DNA from: Brachionus rotundiformis
Lineage: Eukaryota > Rotifera > Eurotatoria > Ploima > Brachionidae
Direction of reading: 5' to 3'
Assembly: GCA_016802295.1 (NCBI GenBank)
Contig: JAESIW010000062.1
Location: 204,547-265,977 of the forward strand
Length of the DNA: 61,431 bases
A program made the position numbers and the translations under genes. Below the pieces are notes generated by a model, which saw only the letters and a program-made list of their open reading frames with translations, had not been told where the DNA came from and did not search any database. Below, piece by piece: positions 1 to 11,856 of the stretch (within the stretch, counting starts at the first letter, position 1; each line of letters starts with the position of its first letter).

Positions 1-28
1 CACTGCCACCGCCATGTTAGATGTTTGA
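1..28 (+). other. Possible last codons of an upstream gene
   Basis: The first bases are much more GC-rich than what follows and read as a short open frame (T-A-T-A-M-L-D-V) ending in TGA at 26-28. After the stop the sequence becomes T-rich, as a 3' UTR would be. Too short to identify; it may be chance. Confidence 0.2.
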
Positions 29-779
29 TGTAAATTTCTAGTCACACAGGCGTATACATATTTGTATGAATTGAAATTGGATCCGTTGCTAATTTATGAA
101 CTTTTTGGTGATTATTTTGTACATTTTTTGCTTTGGTCAAGTACAATTAGGTGATTATTGAGTATTAGGCATTGATTAGAGCAATATCTCATTTTATGAT
201 GAGTTTTTAAACCTTATTATCTCTTTTTTATGTTTTCACTTTTTTACTATGTGTTTTATTGTTTGTTTAATCTCACACAAGAAAATGGTTATTTTACTCT
301 TTTGGCAACTAACACAAAAAAAATGTTTTTTTTTTTTTTTCTATTTACTTTTTTAAAATTTTTTAATTTTATTTTTGGAACAATTGGTTTTGTTATTTTA
401 TGATGACAAGAATTTAATTTGAGATCACTTTGAATAAAATTGATATGTTTAATGATTTTTTAGTTTGTGAAGTAAGTTGGACGAGCGGATGGCTTTGTTA
501 AGTTGTTGTGTGTTTTTGTTTGTCATTGTGTGAATGTCTCAGCGATTTTTGTGTAAAATTTAGGAAAAAAAAAAACAACAAAAAAAATTCTCTTTTGGAC
601 ATAAATTTTTATTTTTTTAATTTATCTTTTAATATTTTCAATTTTTGGTCAAATTATTTTTCTCAATTAATTAACGCACTTATTAAATAAAATAATAAAC
701 ATTTGGAAAAAGTCTTGTTTGTTTAATAACAATAAGTCAAAAGTCATGCCAGAGACTTGAAAATTATTTAAAAAAGTTA
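29..779. other. T-rich non-coding stretch, no gene seen
   Basis: Long runs of T and A and only short low-complexity frames. It could be a 3' UTR or intergenic DNA following a gene that ends at the window edge; AATAAA-type hexamers occur near 690. No repeat family recognised. Confidence 0.4.
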
Positions 780-1440
780 AACATTGAAATATTTAAATTA
801 AAAATCTGAGAAAATTAGATTAATATTATTAAAAATTGAATGCTTAAATGTTGTATATTTCAACATTGATCTCTTTATTACAAAGCAATTTATAAGTCTT
901 GAATAGAAAAATCCAAAAGTTTTTTCACCATTTACTGATTTTGATGTTGGTTCAAATCATATTTCAAATTTTTTGAGTCATTTTTCTTTAAATTTCACCA
1001 TACTCTTTTAGGAAGTTATTGGGTCATTAAATATCATTAAATTATTTCCTTTGAATCTGTTTGGAAAGCATTTCGGCCATATGTTATGAGCCACCTTTGA
1101 ATAACCTCAGAGGAACAAAGAGTAAATAAAATATACCGTAGCACATGACCGAGAAAATTTTTTTTAGTTCAGTCAGTCTTTTGTCTTGTTCAAAACAGTC
1201 GACGGTCTTGAGTAAAAAAACCCAATCTCCATTTGTTGATTTTGATGTTGGTCCTATCAGATATTCACTATTAGTTAAATTGTATTTATAATTTTTCGAG
1301 CCATTCTTCTTTAATTTGAAAGGATAGTGATTTGCAAGCAAAAGATAACATCCTATCAAGTATTCAATTGGAATGCATATAAACCATACTTTTCTATGAA
1401 GTTGCTGATATCATTAAAACAATGGTTTTGTGAAGTTCAG
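780..1440 (+). repeat. Dispersed repeat family R1, two partial units
   Basis: Carries phrases found again near 4300, 11000, 20250 (inverted) and 48600, for example ACATTGAAATATTT, TTTGATGTTGGT and ATGCATATAAACCATAC. The TTTGATGTTGGT block occurs twice here (about 940 and 1240), so two partial units are juxtaposed. No coding capacity seen; the class of element is unknown. Confidence 0.6.
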
Positions 1441-1507
1441 TACAAAAGAACAGAACAAAGTGTAAAAAAATTAAATAGCTTTTTTTCTAAAAAGTTAAAA
1501 TAAATTC

Positions 1508-1681
1508 TGTGAATGCAGAATGGCGCAACATTCAAAGTTGCATCAACTGTAAAAGTCTGCAGATGATGTGCAAAATCGTTGCAAAACGCACTACACACGA
1601 TTATATTGAAATTTAATTTTTGCTGAACTCTGCAAAATTAGCAGACATAGATATTTGATGTTGCGCCATTCTGCATTCACA
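1508..1681. mobile_element. Small palindromic MITE, 174 bp
   Basis: Perfect terminal inverted repeats of about 24 bp begin with TGTGAATGCAGAATGGCG on the left and end with the reverse complement on the right. The interior is also partly self-complementary. No open frame. Degenerate relatives appear near 11734-11830 and 24185-24240. The autonomous partner is not evident in the window. Confidence 0.7.
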
Positions 1682-2026
1682 AAATTAGGTTTAAACCTTT
1701 TGAAAAAAAGTTATTCAATTTTTTTACATTTTTTTCTGTTCTTTTTGCCATTTTGTACTGAATTTCACAAAACCAAAACTATCAGCTTCAGATTTAAACC
1801 TAAGCAATTTAAATGTTGAAAAATAAAAACACTTGACCAGGTTTGTATAAAGGCATATATTTTTTCTAGTAGCTAATTTATTTTTGAAAAATAGATAAAA
1901 AAAAAGTAGCAAAAATACAAGAAAAAATTTAATTTTTTAACTTTTTTCGACCACCTCAAGGGCGCTTAGTTATAAAAAGAAATAAAAATATTTATTATTC
2001 AAAGCTAGGAAAAAACGAATAAAAAT

Positions 2027-2165
2027 TTAATTGCTAGCTTTTTTTGGGCGTCCTCTTGAACGCTTGGTTGACTATCATTTGTTTCACTATTTGCTGTACC
2101 GGTGGTTGCTTGTGCTGATGTTGTTCTATTAAACAATTCCAGATTTAAAGGACCAGCTGAGTTTC
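2027..2165 (-). pseudogene. AT-hook C-terminal tail of a transposon protein, frameshifted
   Basis: On the minus strand the terminal codons read KRSRGRPKKASN then stop, a classic AT-hook (RGRP core). The preceding Ser/Thr-rich stretch is open in another frame, so one frameshift separates them. Similar basic tails end transposase remnants at 8700, 35770 and 36750, which suggests a MULE-type transposase tail. No catalytic domain is adjacent. Confidence 0.4.
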
Positions 2166-3015
2166 TTTCAATTAATCAAAAACGATCAATTAGTTAAGAA
2201 AATTTCTAATCAGATTATCACTTACAGGTTGACAATTTATTTAAATTAGACCTCAAAATCATTATTAAAAAGTTGCTACATCACAAAATAGAATAGAATA
2301 GCTATCATATGAAATAATTTAGCTACTGAAAAAAATATTTTTTTTATTTCAATTAGCTATTTTGAAATTATTAATTAACATTATGTTGAAATATCTTTAA
2401 GCAATTCCTTTAAATTTAATTAATGCCGTAATTTTCAAATTTTAAAAATAATTTTCCAAAAATGCACACTTTTTGACAATTTTAAATGACCAATTAATTA
2501 TGTACCAGCAAATCAATTAAACATTAATAATAAACAAATATTTTCCAAGCTCACAAAAATCTTTTTTGCCAATGACATATTCTTTATTTTAAATAAAATG
2601 ATGTAACTAGTAAATTAATCATAATTACGTAATATTTTTAATTTGTTTAGGAAAAAATTTAAACGAAATTCAATAGTTTAAATTTAAAACCTGAACAAAG
2701 ATAAATTTATCTGAATACTGGACCAATGAATCAATTATGTTGAAATATCTTTATCTATAGATAACCAAAAATGCCTACTAATAAGTCTAAACTCGATACT
2801 TTTTAATATGATAGCTCAATAAATAATATATCTGTATCAATTTCAATAATCCTGAAGCATTACAAAAATAAATAACTTGAAATCGATTGTTTTTTATCGA
2901 TTCATTTTTCATATCTCAACACCTTTATCTAAAAATAAAACACGTGTCCTAGTCTTTTCAAACTGCCTCAGCTAAAGTATTTGATTACAAATGCTTGGAC
3001 TCGAATTAACTACCA
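2166..3015. other. AT-rich intergenic DNA, nothing recognised
   Basis: No open frame with protein-like composition and no recognised repeat. It would contain the promoter of the two-exon gene starting at 3016 if that model is right. Confidence 0.4.
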
Positions 3016-3808
3016 ATGATTCTTACCATTGCACCTGATTGCTTCATGTTCATTACGAACACTCTATTAGCTCGTTTTAGGCTAATTTGTCCCATTGTTT
3101 TGCTTATTTTGTTTAATTTTAACTTAGGTAAATCAATAAAACAGATAACTAGAAAAAAATCTATTTTATTAATTGATTTATTTTGAAGAGAAAAACTCCC
3201 TAGTTCAAACTGCATCAATCAAGCGGGCCCTTGAAAAAGGACCTGTGGCTGCGGATGACCTGCTCTTGGCAGACATTCAGCTCAATATTGGCACAAAAAG
3301 ATCACACTCTTTGACCAAAAGCGCTACATCTAGCAAAATAGTTGCTGATCTGGTCATAAATCTAAAGCCTGGCTCCATTTCAAATGAGCTGCAGCTGCAT
3401 GGTGGTCGAATTTTGTATGAACTAAATGACAAACTGGACCTTGATCCGGACAGCTTGTTTATTAGCGAGAAAATGTCCAACCAAATACTGGCACACTTGC
3501 CTGATTCGGTCAATGCAATCGAAGATGACCAAAGGTCGACCACTTCTATTTATGCCAGTGCTACTAGTACACCAGTGTTTACTGAGCCTGAGTACACTGG
3601 GAGCACAAGCGAAGAAAGCCACAAATCACAAGCCACTTTAAGCACTATTTTGCCAGAGCCATCTATTACCACGACAACAGCTCCCCCCACGACCAAGTCA
3701 GTTTCGTATCCCAATAATCCTCAATTTGTTGAATGCATCAATTCTTGCGGCACTGACCATGATTGTGTTCGAACCAAATGCTTATCAGACTCGACCTATT
3801 TTGGATAA
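3016..3808 (+). CDS. Putative secreted or membrane-anchored Ser/Thr-rich protein, two exons
   Basis: Exon 1 is 3016-3127 and exon 2 is 3189-3808. A 61-bp intron (GTAAAT...TTTGAAG) joins them in phase (G|AG = Glu), giving 243 residues. The exon-2 frame has no ATG at its 5' end, so an upstream exon is needed. Exon 1 begins ATG-ATT-CTT and encodes a hydrophobic stretch (LICPIVLLILFNFNL, about residues 23-37) that could be a signal peptide or signal anchor. The rest is hydrophilic. A Thr/Ser/Pro-rich stalk occupies about residues 155-212, followed by a C-terminal segment with four cysteines (CINSC...CVRTKC). Exon 2 is noticeably richer in G+C than its flanks, as expected for real coding DNA here. 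No family recognised. A second ATG in exon 1 (CFMFIT) could be the start instead. Confidence 0.6.
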
Positions 3809-4079
3809 ATTTTTTTATCTATTTATTTATTTATCTATTTGGACAAAAAAAATATTCCAATCCAGTTTTATGAATATTTTTTTAGTAAGAAAATTCCTTT
3901 AAAAATTTGTATGTTTTTCATTTGCCATCTAAGTGAATAGATTTAAAAAAAATTTGTTTAATTTTAAATTAATAAGTTGAAATTATGACAAATTAATTTT
4001 TTTATCATTTAGTAATAGAGTATCATTAATTTAAGCAATATTTTTCTGTAGATCACATTTCAAAAATCAGCAAAATTTT

Positions 4080-4800
4080 ATCGTGTCACTAATGTGAACT
4101 TTAAAATTGATCTCTTTATCAAAAAGCAATCTGTAAATCTTAAGTAAAAAAAATCTACATTTTTTTTGTCAATTTCAAGGTTAATCAACAGGCTAGTGCC
4201 CATGTCATAAAGACGGATTAACACTCCATTTATTTAAATAATAAAATAGATTTTAATATTTAAATAAATTTTTTATATAATTATTTAAAAAAGTAAAGCA
4301 TTGAAATATTTAAATTAAATTTTTTGAATTTTTTTTTCAAAATCTGAGACTATTAAATTTATATTATTGAAAATTGAATGCTTAAATGTTGTATATTTCA
4401 ACATTGATCTCTTTATTACAAAGCAATTTCTAAGTCTTGAGTAAAAAAAGCAAAAAGTTTTTTAGCTATTTACTGATTTTGATGTTGGTTCTATCTGATT
4501 TTCGCTATTCCTTAAATTACTTTTCAAATTTTTCGAGTCATTCTAATTATTTAGATTTTCAGGATAATTTTGAGACTATAGTGTTTTTTAAGCAAAAAGT
4601 GCACAAAGAGTGAACAAGTGTCGATCCCTATGCGTTTGTTCAGTGACTAAGTTCTTTCATTCAACTTCAATTGAGTGAAAGAATGAATTTTAATGAGCCT
4701 CAGTCAAACAACCGTCTTGTTCATTTTGACAAATTACGGTTGAACTTTCTTCCTCTGTATAGCTCATCATTTGACACTGTCTAAGACATGAAATTTAAAA
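4080..4800 (+). repeat. Dispersed repeat family R1, long unit
   Basis: Shares blocks in the same order with the inverted unit at 19660-21475: the GATTAACACT block, ACATTGATCTCTTTAT, TTTGATGTTGGT, the GAACAAGTGTCGATCCCT block and a terminal block containing CATCATTTGACACTGTCT. No coding capacity. Its class is not determined; it may be a non-autonomous element. Confidence 0.55.
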
Positions 4801-4887
4801 TTCTGCTCACAATAGAATTATAAAAAAAAATTTACAAAATTAACCAAGTGTCTGAAAGTTGAAAAAAAATGTCAAGACGGGTTAAAA

Positions 4888-5742
4888 ATTATTTTATTAA
4901 GCTATAGCACTCAACTCATTTTGTTTCGTCATGCAAACATCAACAATTCTGTTTGCAAAATAACTAAATCGCTCAATGCAATTCTTGACTGTTTGTCACA
5001 ATAAGTTCTTGGAGTTTCTACTAAGATTATATCTTTTTCAGTCATGCCTAGTGTTTAAGCTGTAGTTTAAACCTTTTTAGAAGTTCACAATTTCCATATT
5101 GTTAGCTAGTTTGAACATTCGGATTAGATCTCCACTTATCCTTCTTGTTTTTAGACTTGGTAAATTCAGTCTGTTTAGACACTCTAAATAAGCAAGTTCA
5201 GGCACTAACATGATAGCCCTACGCTGCACCTTTTCAATCCCATTTATATCTTTTTCTAAGTAAGGACACCATGAGCTAATGGCATATTCAGAACGAAGTC
5301 TGACAAGTGAACAGTAAAGTAGTCTTACTATTTTTGCTGTTGGAAATTTGAAAGAGATTATAAAATAAGTTTAAAAAAGAAAACAAGTGTCGATCCCTGT
5401 GTGTGTTTGTGTGTTTGTTCAGTGACTAGCTTTTTGATTGGGCTTCAATTAGAGTGAATGAATGAAAATTTTTTGTCTTGTTTACTTTTAAACAAACTGA
5501 TTTGCCACAAAGCCGGAAACTCAAATGTACTATGCTTTTTAGCAATATTTGCTCTCCTAACAATAGCTTAGAACCAGCCAGCACCATTTACACTCTGGTG
5601 AAAAAACAATAGCTCAAATAAAAAAATAAGACCATACTCTTTCTATCATATCTCAATATTTGCCCGCTAATTGATTTTTCCGATCTCTATTGACTCTTGA
5701 TTCTCGACTTAAAAGCTAAATTCAACTTTCTTCTTCTAGTTG
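4888..5742. repeat. 855-bp block duplicated at 16594-17453
   Basis: Runs almost base for base with 16594-17453 in the same orientation (for example AAGCTATAGCACTCAACTCA at the left, ending near CTTCTTCTA). Only scattered substitutions are seen. It contains the 3' end of a LINE on the minus strand plus an R1-like segment (5380-5560). Confidence 0.8.
4921..5345 (-). pseudogene. Non-LTR retrotransposon RT, 3' coding fragment
   Basis: Read on the minus strand the segment encodes the conserved C-terminal part of CR1/jockey-like ORF2: the LVRLRSEYAISSWCPYLEKD stretch, then IEKVQRRA and LKTRRISGDLIRMFKL. A stop follows within the conserved region. It is 5'-truncated at about 5345, which is typical of LINE insertion. 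Near-identical copy at 16640-17055. Confidence 0.75.
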
Positions 5743-6573
5743 AACTCACAATTTTTTCTCGTAACTCAGTCCAAAAATCAACAACTCTGTTTTAATTTAT
5801 CAAAATAGAAAGATTTTTGTTCTGTTTGCTTTTAAAATTCACAATACTCTTATACTGTCTTAGTGTTTAAGGTGTAGTGTTTACTGCTACTTATTTTGCT
5901 CCTTGATCTGGCAGTTAATCTCTCTTTGAATTAAAAATAGAAGAAAATTAATTAATTTTTAAAATAAAATTTTTTAATTATAAATTAATGAGTTGAAATT
6001 ATGACAAATTAGATCAAAATTGAAAAAAAAATCCTGTTCTATTTATTTGTTATGTTGAGATCAAGAATGCTTACCTTTTGAATATAAAATAATTAATATT
6101 AAAAAAAAAGAGTAAAGATATTAATTTTAATCCAGCAACTGGTGTTATACCTGTCCTAATTAGCAAAGCTCCACCGAATATTTAATCAAAAATATTATTT
6201 GAGATTTAAAGGTAAACTGTTTTATGACAATCAAAACCTATGAATCAACCAAATTCTTTTTATTTTTATTTATTATCTTTTAATTTAATTTTCAATTCAT
6301 CATAAATAATAAAATAGAAAAGATTAAAAAGAATTCTCTTAAAAATAAAAAAGGTAAACCCATTCAAAATTTTTATATAATAAATAAACATATTTAGAAT
6401 ATAATAAAAACCTAGTTTTATTCATAGCTGAATCCATAAACATTGCATTACTAAATCTTCTTAAAATCTCTCTCTAAATAGAAAATTTCTTTCAGTAAAT
6501 TTATACCTTTTATAAATGATTTTATTTTTTAAATTAAATATTTTTTAATAAAAATCTCCAGTAATCTTCAGAT
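5743..6573. other. AT-rich DNA upstream of the four-TM gene
   Basis: No open frame of note. A possible splice acceptor (AATCTCCAG) just before the ATG at 6574 could end a 5' UTR intron. Otherwise nothing recognised. Confidence 0.35.
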
Positions 6574-7080
6574 ATGGCAACTACTACCAAAACAGTAACC
6601 ATTGACACTGATGAACCCAAGACGTCCGTCTTCAAAGATCCAGATTTTTTAGTCAAATGTCTACGAGTTGCTCTCACATTTTTTTATGGTCAACTTTTTG
6701 CCAACGCAATCTATGACAACCTAATCCGTGGCATATCATATGTACTCGAGGACCCAACTACCTTTCCAATCATTAAAACCACTACAGGAGGCTTATTTTT
6801 TTTCATCACCATATTTGCCATGGTAGCAATATGGAAAAAAATTCGCATACTTGTCTTTGTCAGCGCTCTCATTCTCATTTTATTTTCTCTATTCTCATTA
6901 ATTGTAAGTGTAATTGATTTAGTACTTAGAAATAACAGAAACCAATTGAATGGCACAGAGCTGAAAGTTAGCATAGCAGAAATATCAGTGGAATTGATTT
7001 TTAGAGTGATAGCAATAGTTTTGCATTTCTTGATGATAAGATTGCTTCGCACCTATGACCGAGTGCCATCTTCAGCCTAA
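6574..7080 (+). CDS. Predicted four-transmembrane protein, single exon
   Basis: 168 residues from a genuine ATG (ACAGAT-like context, GATATGG) to TAA. The N-terminus is polar and Thr/Lys-rich (about 1-28). Four hydrophobic helices follow at about 30-50, 68-85, 89-118 and 135-158, with a short charged C-tail. The loop between helices 3 and 4 has an N-glycosylation sequon (NGT), so that loop may be luminal or extracellular. Base composition is higher in G+C than the flanks and the frame has no interruptions, so it looks like a real host gene. I do not recognise the family and propose no function. Confidence 0.75.
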   Translation: MATTTKTVTIDTDEPKTSVFKDPDFLVKCLRVALTFFYGQLFANAIYDNLIRGISYVLEDPTTFPIIKTTTGGLFFFITIFAMVAIWKKIRILVFVSALILILFSLFSLIVSVIDLVLRNNRNQLNGTELKVSIAEISVELIFRVIAIVLHFLMIRLLRTYDRVPSSA

Positions 7081-8174
7081 AGTGACTTGTTCAACTAGAT
7101 TAGAATTTTCTTAAAATTTCTCTCTTATTTAAATTATAAAATAATTTAAAACAAAATTAAATTTATTTATTAATAAAATAAAATTTTATGATCAAACGAT
7201 ATTTTTTTATCTTGAATCATTTAAAAACAATATTCATGTTTTATTAACCAAATAGACTGAATTAATATCTTCGTATTTCATTCTTATTGAGTAGACCTTT
7301 ACCTATTAATTTAAATTATGTTAAGTTTTTTTATTTTTATAAATTAGTGAAAAATAAAAATATTTTTTATTTTATAATGATAAAAATATAACCAGTTAAT
7401 TTGGCATCTTGAAATTGGTGATCATTTAAAATATCTTTATTTATTTGAATTAATCTTTAATTTAATTTAAATTTATAATTTATTTTCTCAACTAATTGAT
7501 TAGATTGATATTTAAATATTTAAGTTTATCAGTTCTTTTTTGAAAAGTTTATTTTTGAGTTTTTTTTTATTTGTATTATTAAAAAAATATTTAAATAATT
7601 TTCTTAATTTATTAATTGTTTGCTTCGAAAACCTAAAAGTTTTAGAGAACTGATCCTTAATATAGCCTTAACGCTTTAATTTATTTTGACACATAATTTT
7701 TTAAATTAAGTATATCAAAATAAGTTAAATAAGTTTTAATATAGCTAAGAAATACTTTTAGCTAATTTCTTAAAATTAAGTGAAATTTTATGAGGTTTTT
7801 ATCAATTTTTGTTCAAGTTCGTCAACAGTCAAGTCCTATTAAGAAGAAACTAATCGAAATTTTTTGTTTTAAAATCATTGATAAAATTAATATTTCAGTT
7901 TTTACAAATATCAAATAAGACCTTAGCCTTGACATGTCTCTACTTATTATTTAGTATTTTGTTATCAGCTTAAGCACACTTCATCATAACACGCCACTCA
8001 ATTTTGGCCTTACTCTCAATTTCATTTATAAAATTTTTAGGCAAAGTAAAATTTCTGATCAAATTTGAAAAATGGCTTTTGATCATTTACTTTATTCGAA
8101 ATCTCCCTTAATGTTAACAGAAAAGCACATACAATACAAAGAATCTCCTAAGATGGAAAGCATATAGTGACAGC
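7081..8174. other. AT-rich intergenic DNA, no gene seen
   Basis: Apart from the 3' UTR of the preceding gene (AATAAAATAAAATT near 7172) only low-complexity AT sequence is visible. Confidence 0.4.
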
Positions 8175-9260
8175 TATAATGACATGTTCTTATGTATCGA
8201 ACACTGGTTTTCATTTTGACCTTTTTCGAATATCAAGCAAAACAATGATTCGAACGGCAAAAAATGATGCTGGCCGTTTTGATAGCCGGGTCTAATAGTT
8301 AAATAGATAACGAAAAGCAATTCGGTCTGGTTTCAAGAGTCATAAGGTTATTAAAAAAAAGTTGTAATTTTTACTTGCATAATCATTTAAATTTTTATTT
8401 AAGATTTATATCATAACATCAACGTTAAGAAATCACCGCTATTCAGCCTGAACGAGAGAAACAAATAGGTTTACCGAAAAGAAAATACATTTCATCAAAA
8501 CTTTTTATATAACTCAAATATATAAATATAGCTCAATTATCTGAAATGATTCAAGTTAATGATGTAACCAAGTTGATCATGTTTATCTGGTCGTTATAAA
8601 TTCAGAAGCTGTTGAACCAACAAAAAGAAGAGGTCGTTTACTTAAACGTAAAGATAATGTTAAGCTTTTTGATACTGAAGAAATTTAATTTAAAAAAAGA
8701 CGTGGTCGACCACCAAAGACCAAATCAGCTTTGAATATTGATTATATTATATTTGCTTTATGCTATAAATTTTTTTTACTCTTAACTTGTTTATTTTTAT
8801 GCGAAACTTATTTTTGTATGCTTTAATCAATAAATATTAATAAGTTACTTAATTTTTTTTGTTTATGCGTTAATAAGTTTTTTCTTATACTGTAATTTCT
8901 AATTTTTATGCGTCAAATACATTTTTCCATTCATATCTTACATGAAAATAAATAATGATCAATTTTTTTATTTAAAATTTATTTTTATTTTTTTAGATTT
9001 TAAGTTAGAAATTTTTGATTTGTTCGGTACCCTGAAATTAACAATTCATACTATTAAGCCAGTGTTGTCTATTAAACTGAGGATTAAACATTTTTCTATA
9101 AGAAATTTTATTTTGAAGCAGATGAATCATCCTATGATACGCATTAATTACTTAGAAATAATTTTTTTGTTTTGTTCGACTATGGTGACATGTAGTTAGT
9201 TATATTCGAAAAAGGTCAAAATGAAAACCAGTAATCGATACATAAGAACATGTCACTATA
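8175..9260. mobile_element. 1.1-kb DNA transposon with 59-bp inverted termini
   Basis: The left end (TATAATGACATGTTCTTATG...) is repeated as reverse complement at 9201-9260 with a few mismatches. Inside, at about 8604-8760, an open stretch encodes two basic AT-hook-like motifs (KRRGRLLKRK and KKRRGRPPKTK) separated by one stop. This is the kind of tail seen on MULE-type transposases in this window. No catalytic domain remains, so it is a non-autonomous or internally deleted copy. Its right end directly abuts a LINE RT fragment. Confidence 0.6.
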
Positions 9261-9323
9261 AATAGAGTGTTTTCCTGGACATTTCAAAAGCATTTGATCG
9301 TGTGTGACATGATGGTCTTATAA

Positions 9324-10320
9324 ACAGTATGTTGCAAAAGTTTAGAAATTTTTTTTTTTTCGTTAACAAAAGAATTGTTTTTGCATTTATAATAGGCAGG
9401 AAAATTAAAAAAGCGGTTTTTTTTTCAAATTTTTATTTTTCATCAATCCAAGATCATAATGTCAAAAAAAAAGTTTAGGTAAAAAAAAAATCCCAAAAAA
9501 AAATACATAAGAAAAAATGGATACAATAAATTTAAAAAAAAAACGGTTCAAAAGTTTAGAAATTTTTACAAATTAATATTTAAAATGACCGCCTTTGGCC
9601 TTATAACAAGCCAAAACTCTTTTTGGCATAGATTCAATCAACTTTTGAACGTACTCAGTTGGAATCTTTATCCACTCTTTGTGTAAAACCTCTTTTAAAT
9701 GCTCGATAGAGGTTACCTTTGTGTTTACCATTTTGGCATCCATGTATGACCATAAGTTCTCGATTGGGTTGATATCTGGTGAACGGGCACACCATGACAG
9801 AACCTCTATGTTCTGTTATTTCAACCAGTCCTTTACTGAGTGGGCAGTATGTGCCGAAGCGCCATCTTGCTGAAAAATCCAAGGGTCGTCTGGCTCAAAA
9901 AGCAGGTCAACAGATGGTAAAAGGTTGTTTTCCAAGGTTTTGATGTAGACAAATTGATTAATTTGTCCTGTATAAATGTTGCTTATACCAGTGCCTTTGT
10001 AGGAAAGCTATTTAAGAATTAATCATTAAGGTGTGAAAAAAGGTAGCAATGGTTGCTAAAACTTTAGGTTTACCCAAATTTCTAAACTTTTGCACCGACT
10101 TTTATTTTTCATTTCTAAGGGAAGTTTTTTCATTATAAATATTTAAAAGTTAATTATATTTTTATTCCGAGTGTCATATATCAAACTGTATAGAAAAAAA
10201 AATTCTACAAATTAGTGCTTTTATTTTTTTTCTTTTGTACTCAATTTTTCGTAAAAAACAACAAGTAAACAATTTAAGATAAATAAAATAACCAATTTCT
10301 AAACTTTTGCAACATACTGT
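9324..10320 (-). mobile_element. Tc1-like element, 997 bp, with nested inner termini
   Basis: Perfect 27-bp terminal inverted repeats: ACAGTATGTTGCAAAAGTTT... at 9324-9350 and its complement at 10294-10320. ATAA flanks both sides, compatible with a TA target. Related partial termini (CAAAAGTTTAGAAATT) also occur inside at about 9549 and 10070-10090, so a shorter copy seems nested in a longer one. The disrupted RT frame rejoins across it, giving direct evidence of insertion. Confidence 0.8.
9573..9905 (-). pseudogene. Tc1/mariner transposase C-terminal fragment
   Basis: The minus strand reads DDPWIFQQDGASAHTA, then a stop, then SPDINPIENLWSYMDAK, and ends MPKRVLACYKAKGGH...stop. These are the second catalytic Asp (QQDGA) and the third catalytic residue region (SPD.NPIENLW) of DDE Tc1 transposases. 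The N-terminal two thirds, including the DNA-binding domains, is missing, and one in-frame stop is present. Confidence 0.8.
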
Positions 10321-10929
10321 ATAAATAAACTAAATTCAACACACCAAAATATTTAATTACCTGGATTATATCTTTTTTGCATCTTAGACAATTTTGCGTC
10401 AACATTAGGCTCGGTCATTAGTTCACTCCTCTTTAGTATATACACTAATGATATACCGAAAAGAGATAAAGCTTTTTTCAGTTATACACTGCTATTTGAA
10501 GATGATTTGGTTACTTATTTTATTTACAAAAAGCCTGGACATCCTCAGAGCTCAGTCTCAGTTAACAACTACCTATAGAATTAGAGCCATTGCTTGTCAA
10601 ATGGAAAATGCGTATCTCAGTCTCGAAATCATCTTATTTAATTTTACTAAAAGTTCGAAGAAGCCTAATCTCAAACCCACCTTACGGCCATCCGCAGAAT
10701 TCTTAAAATTAAACTTTAAACACCACTTGAAACAATCCACCACATTTTAGCCCTGAGAAATTTCGAACCTAGCTGCCCAGTTGTGTAGTCTATACCTTAC
10801 AATTGACAAATTTCCTTCCTAGCTCCGTCTTTTCAAAAATAAGCCGTATGGCCCAAACATACAGTACTGGTATGCTGTATAATGATAAGTGGATTACTTA
10901 CTTACATTCCTTACATTTTACAAATTAAA

Positions 10930-11400
10930 ATTAAAATAAAATTGTTTTTAAAATTAGTTAAAAAAATAAAACATTCAAATATTTAATTTTTTTACAAAAT
11001 CTGAGAAAATCATATCAATATTATTGAAAATTGAATGCTTGAATATTGTAAACTTCAACATTGACATCTACATCACAAAGCAGTTTAAGAGTTTCGAGTA
11101 GAAAAATCCAGAAGTTTTTTATCCATTTGCTGATTTTGATGTTGGTTCTATCAGACTCTCACTGTACCTTAAATTATATTTCAAATTTCTCGAATCATTC
11201 TTCTTTAAATTCTGCCCCTTAAATTTTCAGGAGAATTATGAAAAAATGGGGATTAACAAGCAAAAGATAGCATTCTATCAAGTATTCTATGTTGAAATGC
11301 ATATAAACCATACTTTTCTATGAAGTTGTTGATATCATTAAAACTATTAACTTCAAATTTAAACCTGAGAAATTTAAATATTGAAAAATAGTAACTCTTG
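10930..11400 (+). repeat. Dispersed repeat family R1, partial unit
   Basis: Blocks ACATTGACATCTACATC, TTTGATGTTGGTTCTATCAG and AATGCATATAAACCATAC match the copies at 780-1440 and 20250-20520 in order. No coding capacity. Confidence 0.6.
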
Positions 11401-11417
11401 ACCAGGTTTGTATAAAG

Positions 11418-11540
11418 TCAAAAACCTTGATCACACATCTGTATCGGAGATAAGAAGCTTGGTGAATTGGAAACAAGAAAAATCTTCCTCTCAAACTGAC
11501 AGCTGGAACGAACTCTTTAGGCGGACTTTTATAGACTAAT
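11418..11540 (+). other. Short coding-like remnant, unrecognised
   Basis: One frame reads about 38 codons with protein-like composition (VKNLDHTSVSEIRSLVNWKQ...) before TAG. No flanking splice sites are clear and no family is recognised. It may be a transposon remnant or chance. Confidence 0.2.
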
Positions 11541-11856
11541 ACATTTCCACAAATACGAGAAACCTGCTAGCATTTCAATCAAAGATAACCCTTCATTTCA
11601 TTTAAGGAATTTGGTTATTTTCTAAATTACATTTGGTAATTAAGGATGTCAGTGACCATTCTAAACTGGGGTTCTCAAACTATAATTTTAATAAAAAATA
11701 AAAATGAAAGATCAATTATCTTTTGGAAAAAGTGGTTTTGAATGAGGGAGTTTGTGAAGCGCATTTTGCAGAGTTTTTGTAGACTTTGGCAACTGATGAA
11801 TGTTCCACCATTTTGCATTCACAGAATCAGTTTTTTACTTTTCAAAAATAGCTATA

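Larger units (their letters stand above)
9261..10780 (+). pseudogene. Non-LTR reverse transcriptase remnant, split by a Tc1 insertion
   Basis: 9271-9322 encodes FLDISKAFDRV, the RT block carrying the first catalytic Asp. After the insertion at 9324-10320 the frame resumes with LINKLNSTHQN. It continues with GSVISSLLFSIYTNDIPK and a degenerate YADD box (LLFEDDLVTYF). Downstream, LEPLLVKWKMRISVSKS matches the usual post-YADD segment in another frame. Several stops and frameshifts make it non-functional. Confidence 0.7.

Noticed and set aside
508..690. 60-codon Cys/Phe/Asn-rich frame near the left edge
   Set aside because: Low-complexity T/A-rich composition with non-ATG opening and no neighbours; not a credible gene.
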